From Flavobacterium araucananum (GTDB lineage Bacteria > Bacteroidota > Bacteroidia > Flavobacteriales > Flavobacteriaceae): a DNA stretch of 64,000 nt. Both the position numbers and the translations under genes were made by a program. Below, piece after piece: positions 34,316 to 43,575 of this stretch. The stretch's first letter is position 1. Each line of letters opens with the position of its first letter. Location: the NCBI RefSeq assembly GCF_002222055.1, contig NZ_MUGS01000021.1, positions 1 through 64,000 of the forward strand, read 5' to 3'. The notes below the pieces were generated by a model. That model did not search any database, was not told the origin of the DNA, and was given only the letters and a program-made list of their open reading frames with translations.

Positions 34316-36373
34316 ATGATACAAAATCCAAAGAGATATACTATTACGGCGGCATTGCCTTATACCAACGGACCTATACATATTGGGCATTTGGCGGGGG
34401 TTTACGTGCCTGCGGATATTTATTCGAGATATTTACGTTTGCAAGGAAGAGACGTTGCGTTTATTTGCGGAAGCGATGAACACGGGGTTGCGATTTCGAT
34501 GAAAGCCAAAAAAGAAGGAATTACACCACAAGAAGTTATTGATAAATATGACGGAATTATCAGAAAATCATTTGCTGATTTCGGGATTTCGTTTGATAAT
34601 TATTCCAGAACTTCGGCAAAAATTCATCATGATACGGCTTCGGAATTCTTTAGAACGTTGTATGATAAAGGCGATTTTATTGAAGAAGTAACGGAGCAAT
34701 TGTACGATGCAAAAGCAAATCAGTTTCTTGCAGATCGTTTTGTGGTTGGAACCTGCCCTAAATGTGGCAATGAAGGAGCTTATGGCGATCAGTGCGAAAA
34801 TTGCGGATCGACTTTGAACGCTACGGATTTAATAAACCCAAAATCGACAATTACGGGAGAAACTCCCATTTTGAAAGCTACAAAACACTGGTTTTTACCT
34901 CTTGACCGTTATACTGAATTTTTGACAGAATGGATTCTTGTTGGACATAAAAACGACTGGAAACCTAATGTTTACGGACAAGTAAAATCTTGGGTCGATG
35001 GCGGATTGGAACCTCGTGCGGTAACGCGTGACCTGGATTGGGGAATTGATGTTCCGGTTGAAGGTGCCGAAGGAAAAAAATTATATGTTTGGTTTGATGC
35101 GCCTATCGGGTACATTTCATCTACCAAAGAATGGGCTTTGCGCGAAGGAAAAGACTGGGAACCATATTGGAAAGATGAAGACACGAAGTTGGTTCATTTT
35201 ATTGGGAAAGACAATATTGTTTTTCACTGTATTATTTTTCCAGCGATGCTTAAAGCCGAAGGAAGCTATATTTTGCCGGACAATGTTCCTGCAAATGAGT
35301 TTTTGAATCTGGAAGGAAACAAACTTTCGACTTCGAAAAACTGGGCAGTTTGGTTGCACGAATATCTGGAAGAATTTCCGGAGAAACAAGATGTTTTGCG
35401 TTATGCATTGACATCAAACGCACCGGAAACTAAGGATAATGATTTTACCTGGAAAGATTTTCAGGCGAGAAATAACAATGAATTAGTGGCAATTTTTGGT
35501 AATTTCATTAATCGTGTGGTGGTTTTAACCAATAAATATTACGACGGATTTGTTCCAACTCCTAATGAACTGTCTGAGGTTGACGAAGCTGCTTTGGCAG
35601 AATTAAAAGCGTATCCTGCCGTGATTGCAAGTTCGGTTGAGCGTTACAGATTCCGTGAAGCTCTTGGCGAATTGATGAATGTGGCACGTTTAGGAAATAA
35701 ATATCTTGCCGATGAAGAGCCTTGGAAAGTGATGAAAGACAATCCGGAGCGTGTAAAAACTCAAATGTATGTTGCCTTGCAAATTGCTGCTGCATTGAGC
35801 ATTTTGGCAGAACCATTCTTGCCATTTACTGCGGCTAAATTGTCAGGAATCCTGAAAAATGAAGGTAAACTGAAATGGAATGACGTGTCTGAAATATCGG
35901 AATTGATTCCTGACGGTCATCAAATTGGTGAAGCCGAATTGTTATTCGCAAAAATAGAAGACGAAGAAATACAAAAACAAATAGATAAATTGGAAGCTAC
36001 AAAAACGGCTAATCTTGCCGAAAACAAACAACCGGAACCACAGAAAGATTTAATTCAATATGATGATTTCGCTAAAATGGATTTACGTGTAGGAACCATT
36101 ATCGAGGCCGAAAAAATGCCAAAAGCCAACAAACTTCTGATCTTGAAAATTGATACCGGAATTGATGTTCGCACCATAGTTTCCGGAATTGCCGAAAGTT
36201 TTTCGCCAGAAGAAATCATTGGTAAACGTGTTACAGTTTTGGCAAATTTAGCGCCAAGAGCTTTACGCGGAGTCGAAAGTCAGGGAATGATCTTAATGAC
36301 CACAAACGCCGAAGAAAAATTAGTATTCGTAAATCCTGATACTGATGCGCCAAATGGCGAAACGATAAACTAA
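34316..36373 (+). CDS. metG: methionyl-tRNA synthetase
   Basis: A 685-residue class I synthetase charging tRNA-Met. In order: [13 protein letters not shown] (HIGH motif), a zinc knuckle [18 protein letters not shown], the KMSKS-equivalent KLSTSKN, an anticodon-binding helical domain and, from about 575, a C-terminal EMAP/Trbp111-like tRNA-binding domain ([22 protein letters not shown]). Length fits dimeric bacterial MetRS with the appended domain. Single gene with promoter and terminator. Confidence 0.97.
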   Translation: MIQNPKRYTITAALPYTNGPIHIGHLAGVYVPADIYSRYLRLQGRDVAFICGSDEHGVAISMKAKKEGITPQEVIDKYDGIIRKSFADFGISFDNYSRTSAKIHHDTASEFFRTLYDKGDFIEEVTEQLYDAKANQFLADRFVVGTCPKCGNEGAYGDQCENCGSTLNATDLINPKSTITGETPILKATKHWFLPLDRYTEFLTEWILVGHKNDWKPNVYGQVKSWVDGGLEPRAVTRDLDWGIDVPVEGAEGKKLYVWFDAPIGYISSTKEWALREGKDWEPYWKDEDTKLVHFIGKDNIVFHCIIFPAMLKAEGSYILPDNVPANEFLNLEGNKLSTSKNWAVWLHEYLEEFPEKQDVLRYALTSNAPETKDNDFTWKDFQARNNNELVAIFGNFINRVVVLTNKYYDGFVPTPNELSEVDEAALAELKAYPAVIASSVERYRFREALGELMNVARLGNKYLADEEPWKVMKDNPERVKTQMYVALQIAAALSILAEPFLPFTAAKLSGILKNEGKLKWNDVSEISELIPDGHQIGEAELLFAKIEDEEIQKQIDKLEATKTANLAENKQPEPQKDLIQYDDFAKMDLRVGTIIEAEKMPKANKLLILKIDTGIDVRTIVSGIAESFSPEEIIGKRVTVLANLAPRALRGVESQGMILMTTNAEEKLVFVNPDTDAPNGETIN

Positions 36374-36391
36374 TTGTTTCGATAAAATAAT

Positions 36392-36445
36392 AAATAAGAG
36401 AAAGTTATCAGCCTAAAATATCTGGCAGATAACTTTCTTTATTTA
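36392..36445 (+). terminator. terminator hairpin of metG
   Basis: AGAAAGTTATC (36399-36409) and GATAACTTTCT (36428-36438) form a stem followed by TTATTT. It is a plausible terminator with an 18-base loop. Confidence 0.6.
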
Positions 36446-36467
36446 GATGACATTCGATAAATAATTA

Positions 36468-36475
36468 TAATTTTG
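36468..36475 (+). promoter_or_regulatory. -7 element of the antitoxin-like gene
   Basis: TAATTTTG (TAnnTTTG), 18 bases before ATG 36494. Confidence 0.45.
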
Positions 36476-36493
36476 ATTACATCAAGTAATATT

Positions 36494-36676
36494 ATGGATT
36501 TGAATTTTATAAATGCATCTCAGAATCTTTCTGATTCTTCAGGAAACGAACTTTATGAAATTTCTAACAATCAAGAGACAGCAATTACAAATAGTCGAAT
36601 AGAGATTGAAAATGGGTATTTTCATAAAAATGAAGATGTGATTTCAGAAATGAGAAAATGGCTAAAAAAGAAATAA
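36494..36676 (+). CDS. antitoxin-like small protein
   Basis: A 60-residue acidic protein from ATG 36494 (MDLNFINASQ). An in-frame TTG upstream would overlap the promoter. The C-terminal pattern IEIENGYFHKNEDVISEMRKWLKKK resembles the end of ParD/RelB/Phd-like antitoxins (E-I-E-x-G-x-x-x-x-x-E-x-V-x-x-x-x-x-x-W). The expected toxin start overlaps its last 19 bases in another frame (36658), as in many type II pairs. It appears to be the surviving half of a decayed pair. Confidence 0.5.
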   Translation: MDLNFINASQNLSDSSGNELYEISNNQETAITNSRIEIENGYFHKNEDVISEMRKWLKKK

Positions 36677-36708
36677 TTTGGTCTTCTTTGGCTAAACTTA
36701 AAATATGA
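36658..36708 (+). pseudogene. remnant of a ParE/RelE-like toxin gene
   Basis: ATG 36658 opens MAKKEIIWSSLAKLKI and then hits TGA at 36706-36708. The start is what I would expect of Bacteroidota ParE-like toxins (basic, then IIWS-x-x-A). A shifted frame from 36708 continues 23 residues to TGA 36779, ending KNQNVKIRNFFLI, which vaguely recalls a later ParE segment. I read this as a frameshifted and internally deleted toxin gene. No sequence between 36780 and 36968 looks coding. Confidence 0.45.
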
Positions 36709-36968
36709 GATTTCTAAAAACCTTAATTAAAGATCTCAAAAACCAAAACGTTAAAATAAGAAATTTCTTTCTTATTTGACACTTTAATAATTTTATAGTC
36801 GTACGTTTGCTTTGCAAAAATACAGTAAGGAGCAATCCTTGAAACTTTTAAAATTAACATAAGCGAATCCCTCGCCATGATGTCCCTGAGGAAACAATGG
36901 GAAACCTATCCTTACGGGTATTTTTGCACATCTAAAGCGGGGGTTTCGTGCGTTTATATTTTTTCGGT

Positions 36969-37244
36969 ATGCAAAAAGAAAATGAAAAAACAGTAGAGCC
37001 AGATGTAATGATTGCAATGGCAAAATTTCTCTCAGACATTTGGTTTGAAGTCGAAGTTAGGAAACAACCAGACGACATGTCCGAAATTTTTGACGCTATT
37101 CTGGCAAGCGAAGTAGGAGATTATCTGGATCTCCGGGTTAAAATGATTAATTGCATTCGAACCGTAAAAACTCTTGCAAAAGCACTTGAACCTTTTTCTG
37201 ACATGGAGATCAAGAAAGCTTACCAGAAAGCGCTTAGCGCATAA
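36969..37244 (+). CDS. small helical protein of unknown function
   Basis: A 91-residue protein from ATG 36969 (MQKENEKTVEPDVMIAMAKF); an in-frame upstream start at 36948 is less likely. All-helical prediction with VMIAMAKFLSDIWFEVEV and SDMEIKKAYQKALSA. No known domain, signal peptide or membrane segment. Followed by a large inverted-repeat element. Confidence 0.6.
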   Translation: MQKENEKTVEPDVMIAMAKFLSDIWFEVEVRKQPDDMSEIFDAILASEVGDYLDLRVKMINCIRTVKTLAKALEPFSDMEIKKAYQKALSA

Positions 37245-37286
37245 TACCACACAAAAACAAGTTTAGTCCTAAATTTTTATTGCAAA

Positions 37287-37528
37287 TGCCAATCAAGGAT
37301 CAAAAGTCTATAAGTTGTGCCGCCAGGCACCAACTATTGATAGAAACCATAAGTGCCGCCAGGTACTAAATGTTGGTAAAAAACATGAGGTGGAAATGAA
37401 ATTGCGTGCCGTAGGTACGCAATACAGAACGTTTTGTTGCGTACCTACGGCACGCCAACGAATTTTGAACCTAAATTTTCTACCAACATTTAGTGCCTGA
37501 CGGCACATTTTGACTCTTGATTGGTATT
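37287..37528. repeat. nested inverted-repeat element (GTGCC family), copy 2
   Basis: Outer arms CCAATCAAGGATCAAAA (37289-37305) and TTTTGACTCTTGATTGG (37508-37524). Inside are two GTGCCGCCAGG palindromes in direct order (37317-37343, 37353-37378) and one inverted (37480-37506). In the centre a perfect 19-base inverted repeat GCGTGCCGTAGGTACGCAA occurs (37404-37422 with 37437-37455). The whole 240 bases fold back on themselves. A simpler relative is at 29712-29797. Confidence 0.7.
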
Positions 37529-37602
37529 ACTAAATCAAACATCCTGCATTTTCTTTTTTGTCCAAGAAAAAAATAAGATCTTCGCCAAAAATTAAATCAC
37601 AC

Positions 37603-37610
37603 TAAGTTTG
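37603..37610 (+). promoter_or_regulatory. -7 element almost touching the start codon
   Basis: TAAGTTTG is followed by only TAT before ATGATG (37614 and 37617). If transcription starts about 5-7 bases downstream, as for this promoter type, the mRNA is essentially leaderless. Confidence 0.5.
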
Positions 37611-37613
37611 TAT

Positions 37614-39065
37614 ATGATGCTAAAAAAATTATTTCTGACATTTCTATTTTTAAATACTTTATACTCTTTTTCGCAAGAAATTGTAAGTTCTACTCCTTTG
37701 GAATTAAAAAAGAACCGAGACGTTTTTCAAACCGTAAATGATGCAACTAAAAAAGTTACGGTATTTGTTAGTGACAAGATAAAAGTAAAAGCTCTTGAGC
37801 TTAACGAAAAAATGCAGGTTACAGATAGTATTTCTACAGAAAGACCAGATCCTAAAGTCTACAAAAACATGATTGGTTATAATATTAGCAACAACAGCAC
37901 TAGACTTTTTTGGTCTTCTGGTGATTATGATGCTATTTTTGGTCAGTTATTCGATTTTAGTTCCCGAAAAGTAGTCACCAAACAATATCCTTTAGTATTA
38001 AAAAACGAAAAAGTATTACAACAATTTAGTGAGAACGATAATTTCTATATTTTAACTGTTACCAAAAAAAGCAACAATCTAAATCTTCATATTTTTGATA
38101 AAAATGGCGATTATACAACCAAAGTAATTTCGCTAGACGGATTTCATTTCTTTAAATTAAATTATATCAAATCAGATTTATATGGTGTTTTAGAGCAAAA
38201 TTTACTTGCCTTTGAACCTCCTTTCTCCTTACCGGCTATTAATGTTAATAATCCAACATCGTTAAACGATGCCGCAAAAAGAAGAAAATGTTATTTTGAC
38301 AAAAAACAACTTGTCATAACGATTGACCTCAATGTAGATTTTACTCAGGTTATTTTAATTGATCTGGAGAAATTTACTGCTATAGAAAAAATTATAAAAT
38401 CTACGTCTATTTCAAAATTGAGCAGTTCGGGATTTCAAATAAGTATTAGCTCAAATTCTTTTTTCATCGACAATAAGCTTTATCAGATCAAAACCTCATC
38501 AGACGAGTTTTATTTTACCATAAGAAATCTTGATGGTACAGTAATAAAGGAATACACAACAACGTCTGACACTACAATTGATTTTAAAAATTCTGAAATT
38601 TCTCAGCAAGGTGGTGATTTTGGCGGAAACAGAACCCTGGAAACCAGTTCGCAGTTTCTTCGCAAAATAAACAATTTGAACACTGGTATTTCCTGCTATC
38701 CTATTGGCGAAAATACCTTGGCAACGATTGGAGGGATTTCCGGGCCACAGCAATCGGGAGGACAAGCCGTAATGGGTCAGTTTGGCTTTATAGGTGCAAT
38801 AATGGGAGAGATATTTTTTAATCCTACCATGAACAACTTCAATTCGTATGCAAATAGAAAAGTGGTCAAAATCGATGGTGTTTTTGATAAAGATGGCAAT
38901 CATATCAAAGGCGATTTGCAACCTCTGGCATTTGATAAGATTAGAACCTTTTTTGATAAAAACAATGATGTATCATCACAAATCTTATTCAAAATAAAGG
39001 ATTATTATCTGGGGTATTACGACAACAAAACCAAAGAATACATTATTAGAAAGTTTAACGATTAA
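37614..39065 (+). CDS. exported protein of unknown function, paralogue of 43576-45018
   Basis: About 483 residues with a signal peptide (KLFLTFLFLNTLYSFSQ). No known domain recognised. Repeated short beta-strand segments around residues 30-330 (for example LNLHIFDKNGDYTTKVISLDGF) suggest a beta-propeller. A Gly-rich hydrophobic insert (GGQAVMGQFGFIGAIMG) near 385-400 is not shared with the paralogue. The last 60 residues align well with the paralogue: QPLA-x-D-x-I-x-x-F ... YYLGYYDNKTKEYIIRKF. Likely periplasmic or surface. Start at ATG 37614 or 37617. Confidence 0.75.
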   Translation: MMLKKLFLTFLFLNTLYSFSQEIVSSTPLELKKNRDVFQTVNDATKKVTVFVSDKIKVKALELNEKMQVTDSISTERPDPKVYKNMIGYNISNNSTRLFWSSGDYDAIFGQLFDFSSRKVVTKQYPLVLKNEKVLQQFSENDNFYILTVTKKSNNLNLHIFDKNGDYTTKVISLDGFHFFKLNYIKSDLYGVLEQNLLAFEPPFSLPAINVNNPTSLNDAAKRRKCYFDKKQLVITIDLNVDFTQVILIDLEKFTAIEKIIKSTSISKLSSSGFQISISSNSFFIDNKLYQIKTSSDEFYFTIRNLDGTVIKEYTTTSDTTIDFKNSEISQQGGDFGGNRTLETSSQFLRKINNLNTGISCYPIGENTLATIGGISGPQQSGGQAVMGQFGFIGAIMGEIFFNPTMNNFNSYANRKVVKIDGVFDKDGNHIKGDLQPLAFDKIRTFFDKNNDVSSQILFKIKDYYLGYYDNKTKEYIIRKFND

Positions 39066-39076
39066 ATAATTTACCA

Positions 39077-39106
39077 AAATTCCCGAGCTAAAATTCGGGA
39101 ATTTTT
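39077..39106 (+). terminator. intrinsic terminator
   Basis: AAATTCCCGA-gctaaaa-TTCGGGAATTT hairpin with T-run, 12 bases after the preceding stop codon. Confidence 0.85.
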
Positions 39107-39285
39107 GTCTTCTTATAATTCCTTTTTAGATTGCTGTAGCATAATTCTATTAAGCTGGAAAACGTATAAAAATAAAAAATATCAAATTTTTAGCTTTTCT
39201 GAATAATAACTATCGTAAAATATAAGTTTCCTTATAAAAACTGGAGCTTTCAAATGAGTGGTTTCAAAAGCATAACTAAAATAAT

Positions 39286-40173
39286 ATGAAAATCACCAAA
39301 CCAAGATTAGCCTTAATCTGCGGAATACTCTGTATTTCGATTTTCCCTATACTGGTAAAACTAAAATTAGCCCCGGGATTAATCTCGGCATTTTATCGCA
39401 TGTTTTTTGCTGTAATCTTGTTATTGCCTTATGTAGTACTTACCAAAAATTTTAAACTCCCAAAGACAAAATTCGTACTATTGGCAGTACTTTGCGGTGT
39501 TTTATTTTCATCTGATGTTGCGGTTTGGAATATTGCGATTCAGGATTCGAGTGCAACGCAGGCTTCATTATTAACAAATTTATCTCCGGTTTGGGTTGGA
39601 ATTGGTTCTTTCTTTTTTTTGAAATCAAAACCCGCCACCAATTTCTGGATTGGGACTGTGGTTTCGTTATTTGGGATGATTACTTTGGTTGGCTTTAGCT
39701 TTTTTCTGGAGTTAAATTTTAATCAGGCATTTCTTTTTGCCGTGCTATCCGGAATTTTATATTCGATTTATCTTTTGGTGAGCAAAAATGTCCTTTCACA
39801 AGTTGATGTTTTATCGTTTATGACCATTAGTTTATTTGCTTCGAGTATTTACTTAGGAATACTTTGTTATTGCTTAGATCAGCCTTTTACGGGATTCTCA
39901 GACACAGGTTGGTTTGTGTTGGTTTTGCAAGCCGTAATTTGTCAATTGTGTGCGTGGCTTTCTATAAGTTATGCTACACAACACATGCGCGCCACAAGGG
40001 TTTCGTTAAGTTTATTGAGTCAGGCAGTAATTACTTCTATATTAGCTTGGTTGTTTTTGGAAGAACAAATAACTTTACAAATGGTTTTGGGCGGAATCAT
40101 TTTGCTATTCGGAATCAGAATTACATTTTACGATAAAGCTATTTCTTTTAAGGGATTGTTTTCTAAGAATTAG
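39286..40173 (+). CDS. EamA/DMT-family transporter
   Basis: A 295-residue inner-membrane protein with ten hydrophobic helices in two EamA halves (about 5-135 and 145-285). The conserved LISAFYRMFFA and NLSPVWVGIGSFFFLK segments and the C-terminal SLLSQAVITSILAWLFLEEQITLQMVLGGIILLFGI match the drug/metabolite exporter superfamily. The substrate is unknown; relatives export amino acids, nucleosides or drugs. Single gene followed by a repeat array. Confidence 0.88.
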   Translation: MKITKPRLALICGILCISIFPILVKLKLAPGLISAFYRMFFAVILLLPYVVLTKNFKLPKTKFVLLAVLCGVLFSSDVAVWNIAIQDSSATQASLLTNLSPVWVGIGSFFFLKSKPATNFWIGTVVSLFGMITLVGFSFFLELNFNQAFLFAVLSGILYSIYLLVSKNVLSQVDVLSFMTISLFASSIYLGILCYCLDQPFTGFSDTGWFVLVLQAVICQLCAWLSISYATQHMRATRVSLSLLSQAVITSILAWLFLEEQITLQMVLGGIILLFGIRITFYDKAISFKGLFSKN

Positions 40174-40776
40174 CATTGAGAATTGGCACGCGGATTTTTA
40201 CTGATTGAACGGGTTTACGCAGATTGCTTTTAATTTATTGCGAAAAAAGTTTCACGCAGATAAAGCAGATTTAAGCAGATTTAAAAAAATCCTTTTAATC
40301 TTTTTAATCTGTGGCTAAAAAGTTCTCTCGCAGATTTGGCAGATTAAGCAGATTCTTTTTAATTCTTTGTAATTACATAATCTGTGGCAAAAAAAATTAG
40401 TGACCATTCGTGTAATTCGTGGCGAAAAAAGTTTCTCACAGATTTGGCAGATAAAGCAGATTGTTTTTGAAAATCTTTATAATCATCTGAATCTGTTGCG
40501 AAAAGATTAGTACAATTCGTGTAATTCGTGGCGAAAAAGTTCTCTCGCAGATAAAGCAGATAAAGCAGATATTTAAAAATCTTTGTAATCATTTGAATCT
40601 GTGGCAAAAAAATTAGTGACCATTCGTGTAATTCGTGGCGAAAAAGTTCTCTCGCAGATAAAGCAGATATTTAAAAATCTTTGAAATCATCTGAATCTGT
40701 GGCAAAAAAAATCGCGATTATTTGTGTAATTCGTGGCAAAAAACCTAAAACAAAACAAACTTGAAATAATTTTTCT
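40174..40776. repeat. degenerate tandem array, period about 100-110 bases
   Basis: Non-coding. Four to five diverged units, each with GTGTAATTCGTGGCGAAAA, CTCTCGCAGATAAAGCAGAT, AATCTTTGTAATCAT and GAATCTGTGGCAAAAA; the GTAATTCGTGGC core recurs near 40412, 40521, 40627 and 40725. Related words occur at 30501-30798 and 54921-55034. Units are contiguous and variable in length, so this is not a CRISPR. Confidence 0.7.
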
Positions 40777-41484
40777 ATGTTACATAAAAACAAAATACCA
40801 AATTTAAAAGTAATCGCATTTGATGCCGATGATACTTTGTTTGTCAACGAACCCTACTTTGAAGAAACGGAGCATAAATTTTGTGCTTTGATGGAAGATT
40901 ACCTTTCGCATCAGGGGATTTCGCAGGAATTATTCAAGATCGAAATCGAGAATTTGCCGTTGTACGGTTACGGGATCAAAGGTTATATCTTGTCGATGAT
41001 CGAAGCTGCGATGAACATCTCGAACCATACAATCCCGATTGAGGCTATATCAAAAATCATTCAGTACGGAAAAGAATTACTCGAAAAACCAATCGAACTT
41101 CTGGATGGCGTCGAAGAAACCCTAAAATCTTTGCACGGAAAATACAAATTGGTCGTTGCCACAAAAGGCGACCTAAAAGACCAGCACAGTAAATTGCACC
41201 GTTCTGGTCTGGGCCATTATTTTCATCATATTGAGGTAATGTCAGACAAACAAGAAATAGATTATGAAAAACTATTGGGTCGTCTGGACATTCAGCCGCA
41301 TGAGTTTTTAATGATCGGGAATTCCTTAAAATCAGATGTTTTGCCGGTTTTGGGCATTGGAGGTTACGCTGTTCATATTCCGTTTCATACCACTTGGGAG
41401 CACGAAAAAATTAGTCACAAAGTAGAACATGAACATTTTAGTTCATTCGAAAAAATTACTCAAGTAGTTGAGAACTTATCATAA
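40777..41484 (+). CDS. HAD-family hydrolase
   Basis: A 235-residue haloacid-dehalogenase phosphatase-like protein. Motif I is FDADDTLF (about 15-22), with nucleophile and acid/base Asp. A helical cap covers about 25-100. Motif II is ATKGDL and motifs III/IV lie in MIGNSLKSDVLPVLGIGG. Probably a small-molecule phosphatase; substrate unknown. Its TAA shares a base with the next ATG (TAATG), so the two genes are translationally coupled. Confidence 0.88.
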   Translation: MLHKNKIPNLKVIAFDADDTLFVNEPYFEETEHKFCALMEDYLSHQGISQELFKIEIENLPLYGYGIKGYILSMIEAAMNISNHTIPIEAISKIIQYGKELLEKPIELLDGVEETLKSLHGKYKLVVATKGDLKDQHSKLHRSGLGHYFHHIEVMSDKQEIDYEKLLGRLDIQPHEFLMIGNSLKSDVLPVLGIGGYAVHIPFHTTWEHEKISHKVEHEHFSSFEKITQVVENLS

Positions 41485-42113
41485 TGAAAACACTTTTAGA
41501 TTTAGAAAACTGGAATAGAAAAGAACATTTCGAGCATTTTAGTAAAATGGAAGAGCCTTTTTTTGGTGCAACCGTCGAAATAGATTGTACCAAAGCCTAT
41601 CAAACGGCAAAAAGCCTTAAAGCTTCCTTCTTTATTTACTACTTGCACAAAACACTGGTTGCCGTAAATACAATCGAAAATTTTAGATACAGAATCGATA
41701 ATGACAAAATCTATATCAACGATCGCATCGATGCATCGGCAACAATTGGTCGGGAGGACGGTACTTTTGGGTTTTCATTTATAGCATATAATCCGGATTT
41801 TAAAATCTTCGAACAAAATGCCCTGACCGAGATAGAACGCATTCAAACCACATCCGGACTTTTTACAAGAACATTCGACGATGATAACCTGATTCATTTT
41901 TCGGCAATTCCGTGGTTAAATTTTACCTCGCTTTCTCATGCCCGCAGTTACACCTTTCCGGACAGTTGTCCTAAAATTTCTTTTGGAAAAATGATCACTT
42001 CGGCAAGCGGCAAAAAAACCATTGCCATGTCAGTACATGTGCATCATGGCTTGATGGATGGTTTGCATTTGGGACAATTTGTAGATTATTTTCAGGATTT
42101 AATGAATGGCTAG
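41484..42113 (+). CDS. chloramphenicol acetyltransferase-like protein
   Basis: A 209-residue CAT-fold protein. The catalytic HHGLMDGLHLGQF motif (HHxxxDG) is at the C-terminus (about residues 187-199), the early part has the DxxxWxRKEHFEHF signature (LENWNRKEHFEHF), and PWLNFTSLSHA with FPKISFGK-like CPKISFGK also fits. True CAT enzymes O-acetylate chloramphenicol; chromosomal relatives without drug selection may act on other substrates, so resistance should not be assumed. Coupled to the HAD gene. Confidence 0.85.
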   Translation: MKTLLDLENWNRKEHFEHFSKMEEPFFGATVEIDCTKAYQTAKSLKASFFIYYLHKTLVAVNTIENFRYRIDNDKIYINDRIDASATIGREDGTFGFSFIAYNPDFKIFEQNALTEIERIQTTSGLFTRTFDDDNLIHFSAIPWLNFTSLSHARSYTFPDSCPKISFGKMITSASGKKTIAMSVHVHHGLMDGLHLGQFVDYFQDLMNG

Positions 42114-42214
42114 AATAGATTTAACCTTATTCTGTTGTGTTTATAACTTTTAATGGGTAGACAATTCTTACAATAAATTGTTTGTTTGACGAGAATTTAA
42201 ATCTCAAAATAACA

Positions 42215-43351
42215 ATGAAAAAAATTGTAACTATTCTAGCGCTATCACTGGGTTTAACAAACCTACAGGCGCAAACAGAAGCAGAAAAAAACACACGGAA
42301 TGACTATAACAAATGGTCGATCGAGTTAGATGGTGGTTTTAATAAACCGCAACGCCCAATGGCAGGTGATTATTATACCGCAAAAATTAGCCCGTTTACT
42401 GCTGATCTGGGTGTAAGGTACATGATGAACAACAAATTTGGTCTTAAAGCTGACTTTGGATATAACAGCTTCACGGATCATGGAAATTCTCTTGATTTTG
42501 ATTCTAAATATTACAGAGTTGATCTGCAAGGTGTGGCCAACTTAGGACGAATCATGAATTTTGAAACATGGACCAGAACTATTGGTCTTTTGGGTCATGC
42601 TGGTGTTGGAGTTGCTCAATTAGAGAACAAAGACTTACATGTAAAAGACAGAATGGGTAACTTTATTGCAGGTATTACAGGTCAAATTAGATTATCTGAC
42701 CGTTTTGCTTTAACAGGCGATGTTACTACAATTGTAAATGCTTTTCAGGATGCCACTTTTGACGGAGCGGGTCGTACCAATTCAAGAGGTCTGTCAGGAG
42801 TTATGTTCAACGGAACTGTAGGGTTAAACTATTACTTAGGTAAAAACACTAAACATGCTGACTGGGTTGTTATCTCACAAGAATTTGATGCTTCGCCATT
42901 AGAAAACAAAATAGCAGAACTTGAAGCTTTGGTTAAAAAAACACCAGAAAAACAAGTAATTATCGAGAAAACAGTTAGTGCTCCGGTAGTTAGCGACAGA
43001 GATATTATTAAAGACATGATCAATGACAAATACTATAGCGTATATTTTGACTTTAATAAATCGACTCCTATCGAAAATTCTACTGCTGCAATTGATGTTG
43101 TTTTAACGTATTTAAGAAAAAACCCTTCGGCTTCAATCAATATTATTGGTTATGCAGATCAGGTTGGCAGTTCAGAGTACAACGAGAAACTATCAGATGC
43201 AAGAGCGAACAATGTTAAAACCATTTTCGAAAAAGCAGGTATTGCATCTTCAAGATTAAATGTTGTTGCAAACGGAGCAGACACCTCTATCCAAAAAGAT
43301 TCAGAAGAAGCGAGAAGATTAGCAAGAAGAGTTACTTTTAAAGTGAACTAA
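42215..43351 (+). CDS. OmpA-family outer membrane protein
   Basis: A 378-residue protein from ATG 42215 with a signal peptide (KKIVTILALSLGLTNLQAQ). Residues about 25-205 are a beta-barrel with alternating aromatic strands (KFGLKADFGYNSFTDHG, YRVDLQGVANLG). A short Pro/Lys linker follows (KTPEKQVIIEKTVSAPV), then an OmpA C-terminal domain (about 265-378) with VYFDFNKSTP, IIGYADQVGSSEYNEKLSDARANNVK and ARRLARRVTF. It is a structural porin-like protein binding peptidoglycan. Confidence 0.92.
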   Translation: MKKIVTILALSLGLTNLQAQTEAEKNTRNDYNKWSIELDGGFNKPQRPMAGDYYTAKISPFTADLGVRYMMNNKFGLKADFGYNSFTDHGNSLDFDSKYYRVDLQGVANLGRIMNFETWTRTIGLLGHAGVGVAQLENKDLHVKDRMGNFIAGITGQIRLSDRFALTGDVTTIVNAFQDATFDGAGRTNSRGLSGVMFNGTVGLNYYLGKNTKHADWVVISQEFDASPLENKIAELEALVKKTPEKQVIIEKTVSAPVVSDRDIIKDMINDKYYSVYFDFNKSTPIENSTAAIDVVLTYLRKNPSASINIIGYADQVGSSEYNEKLSDARANNVKTIFEKAGIASSRLNVVANGADTSIQKDSEEARRLARRVTFKVN

Positions 43352-43373
43352 TCTTTTGTCATAATCAAAAATC

Positions 43374-43408
43374 AGGTCCTAAAGAAAATATTCTTTAGGA
43401 CTTTTTTT
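43374..43408 (+). terminator. intrinsic terminator of the OmpA-family gene
   Basis: GTCCTAAAGAA-aata-TTCTTTAGGAC hairpin followed by seven T. Confidence 0.88.
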
Positions 43409-43542
43409 ATACCTTTAATCCAGATCCTGAAACCATATTGGCAATAATTTTAATTTATGCTGATAAAAACAACTGTGTACTTTAAGCACAAAAATGAGTT
43501 TCTTTTATAAATTCATCAACAGTGATCTATAAAATAAAGAGA

Positions 43543-43550
43543 TAAATTTG
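43543..43550 (+). promoter_or_regulatory. -7 promoter element of the 43576 gene
   Basis: TAAATTTG (TAnnTTTG), 25 bases before ATG 43576. Confidence 0.5.
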
Positions 43551-43575
43551 GAATGATTATTGTCGATAAAAACAC

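Noticed and set aside
36793-37023. 76-residue minus-strand frame over the start of the 36969 gene
   Set aside because: No start context, no recognisable features, and it overlaps a better plus-strand gene.
41484-42113. Acquired chloramphenicol-resistance gene
   Set aside because: Composition and coupling to a HAD gene look chromosomal, and no mobile element lies next to it; only the fold can be claimed.
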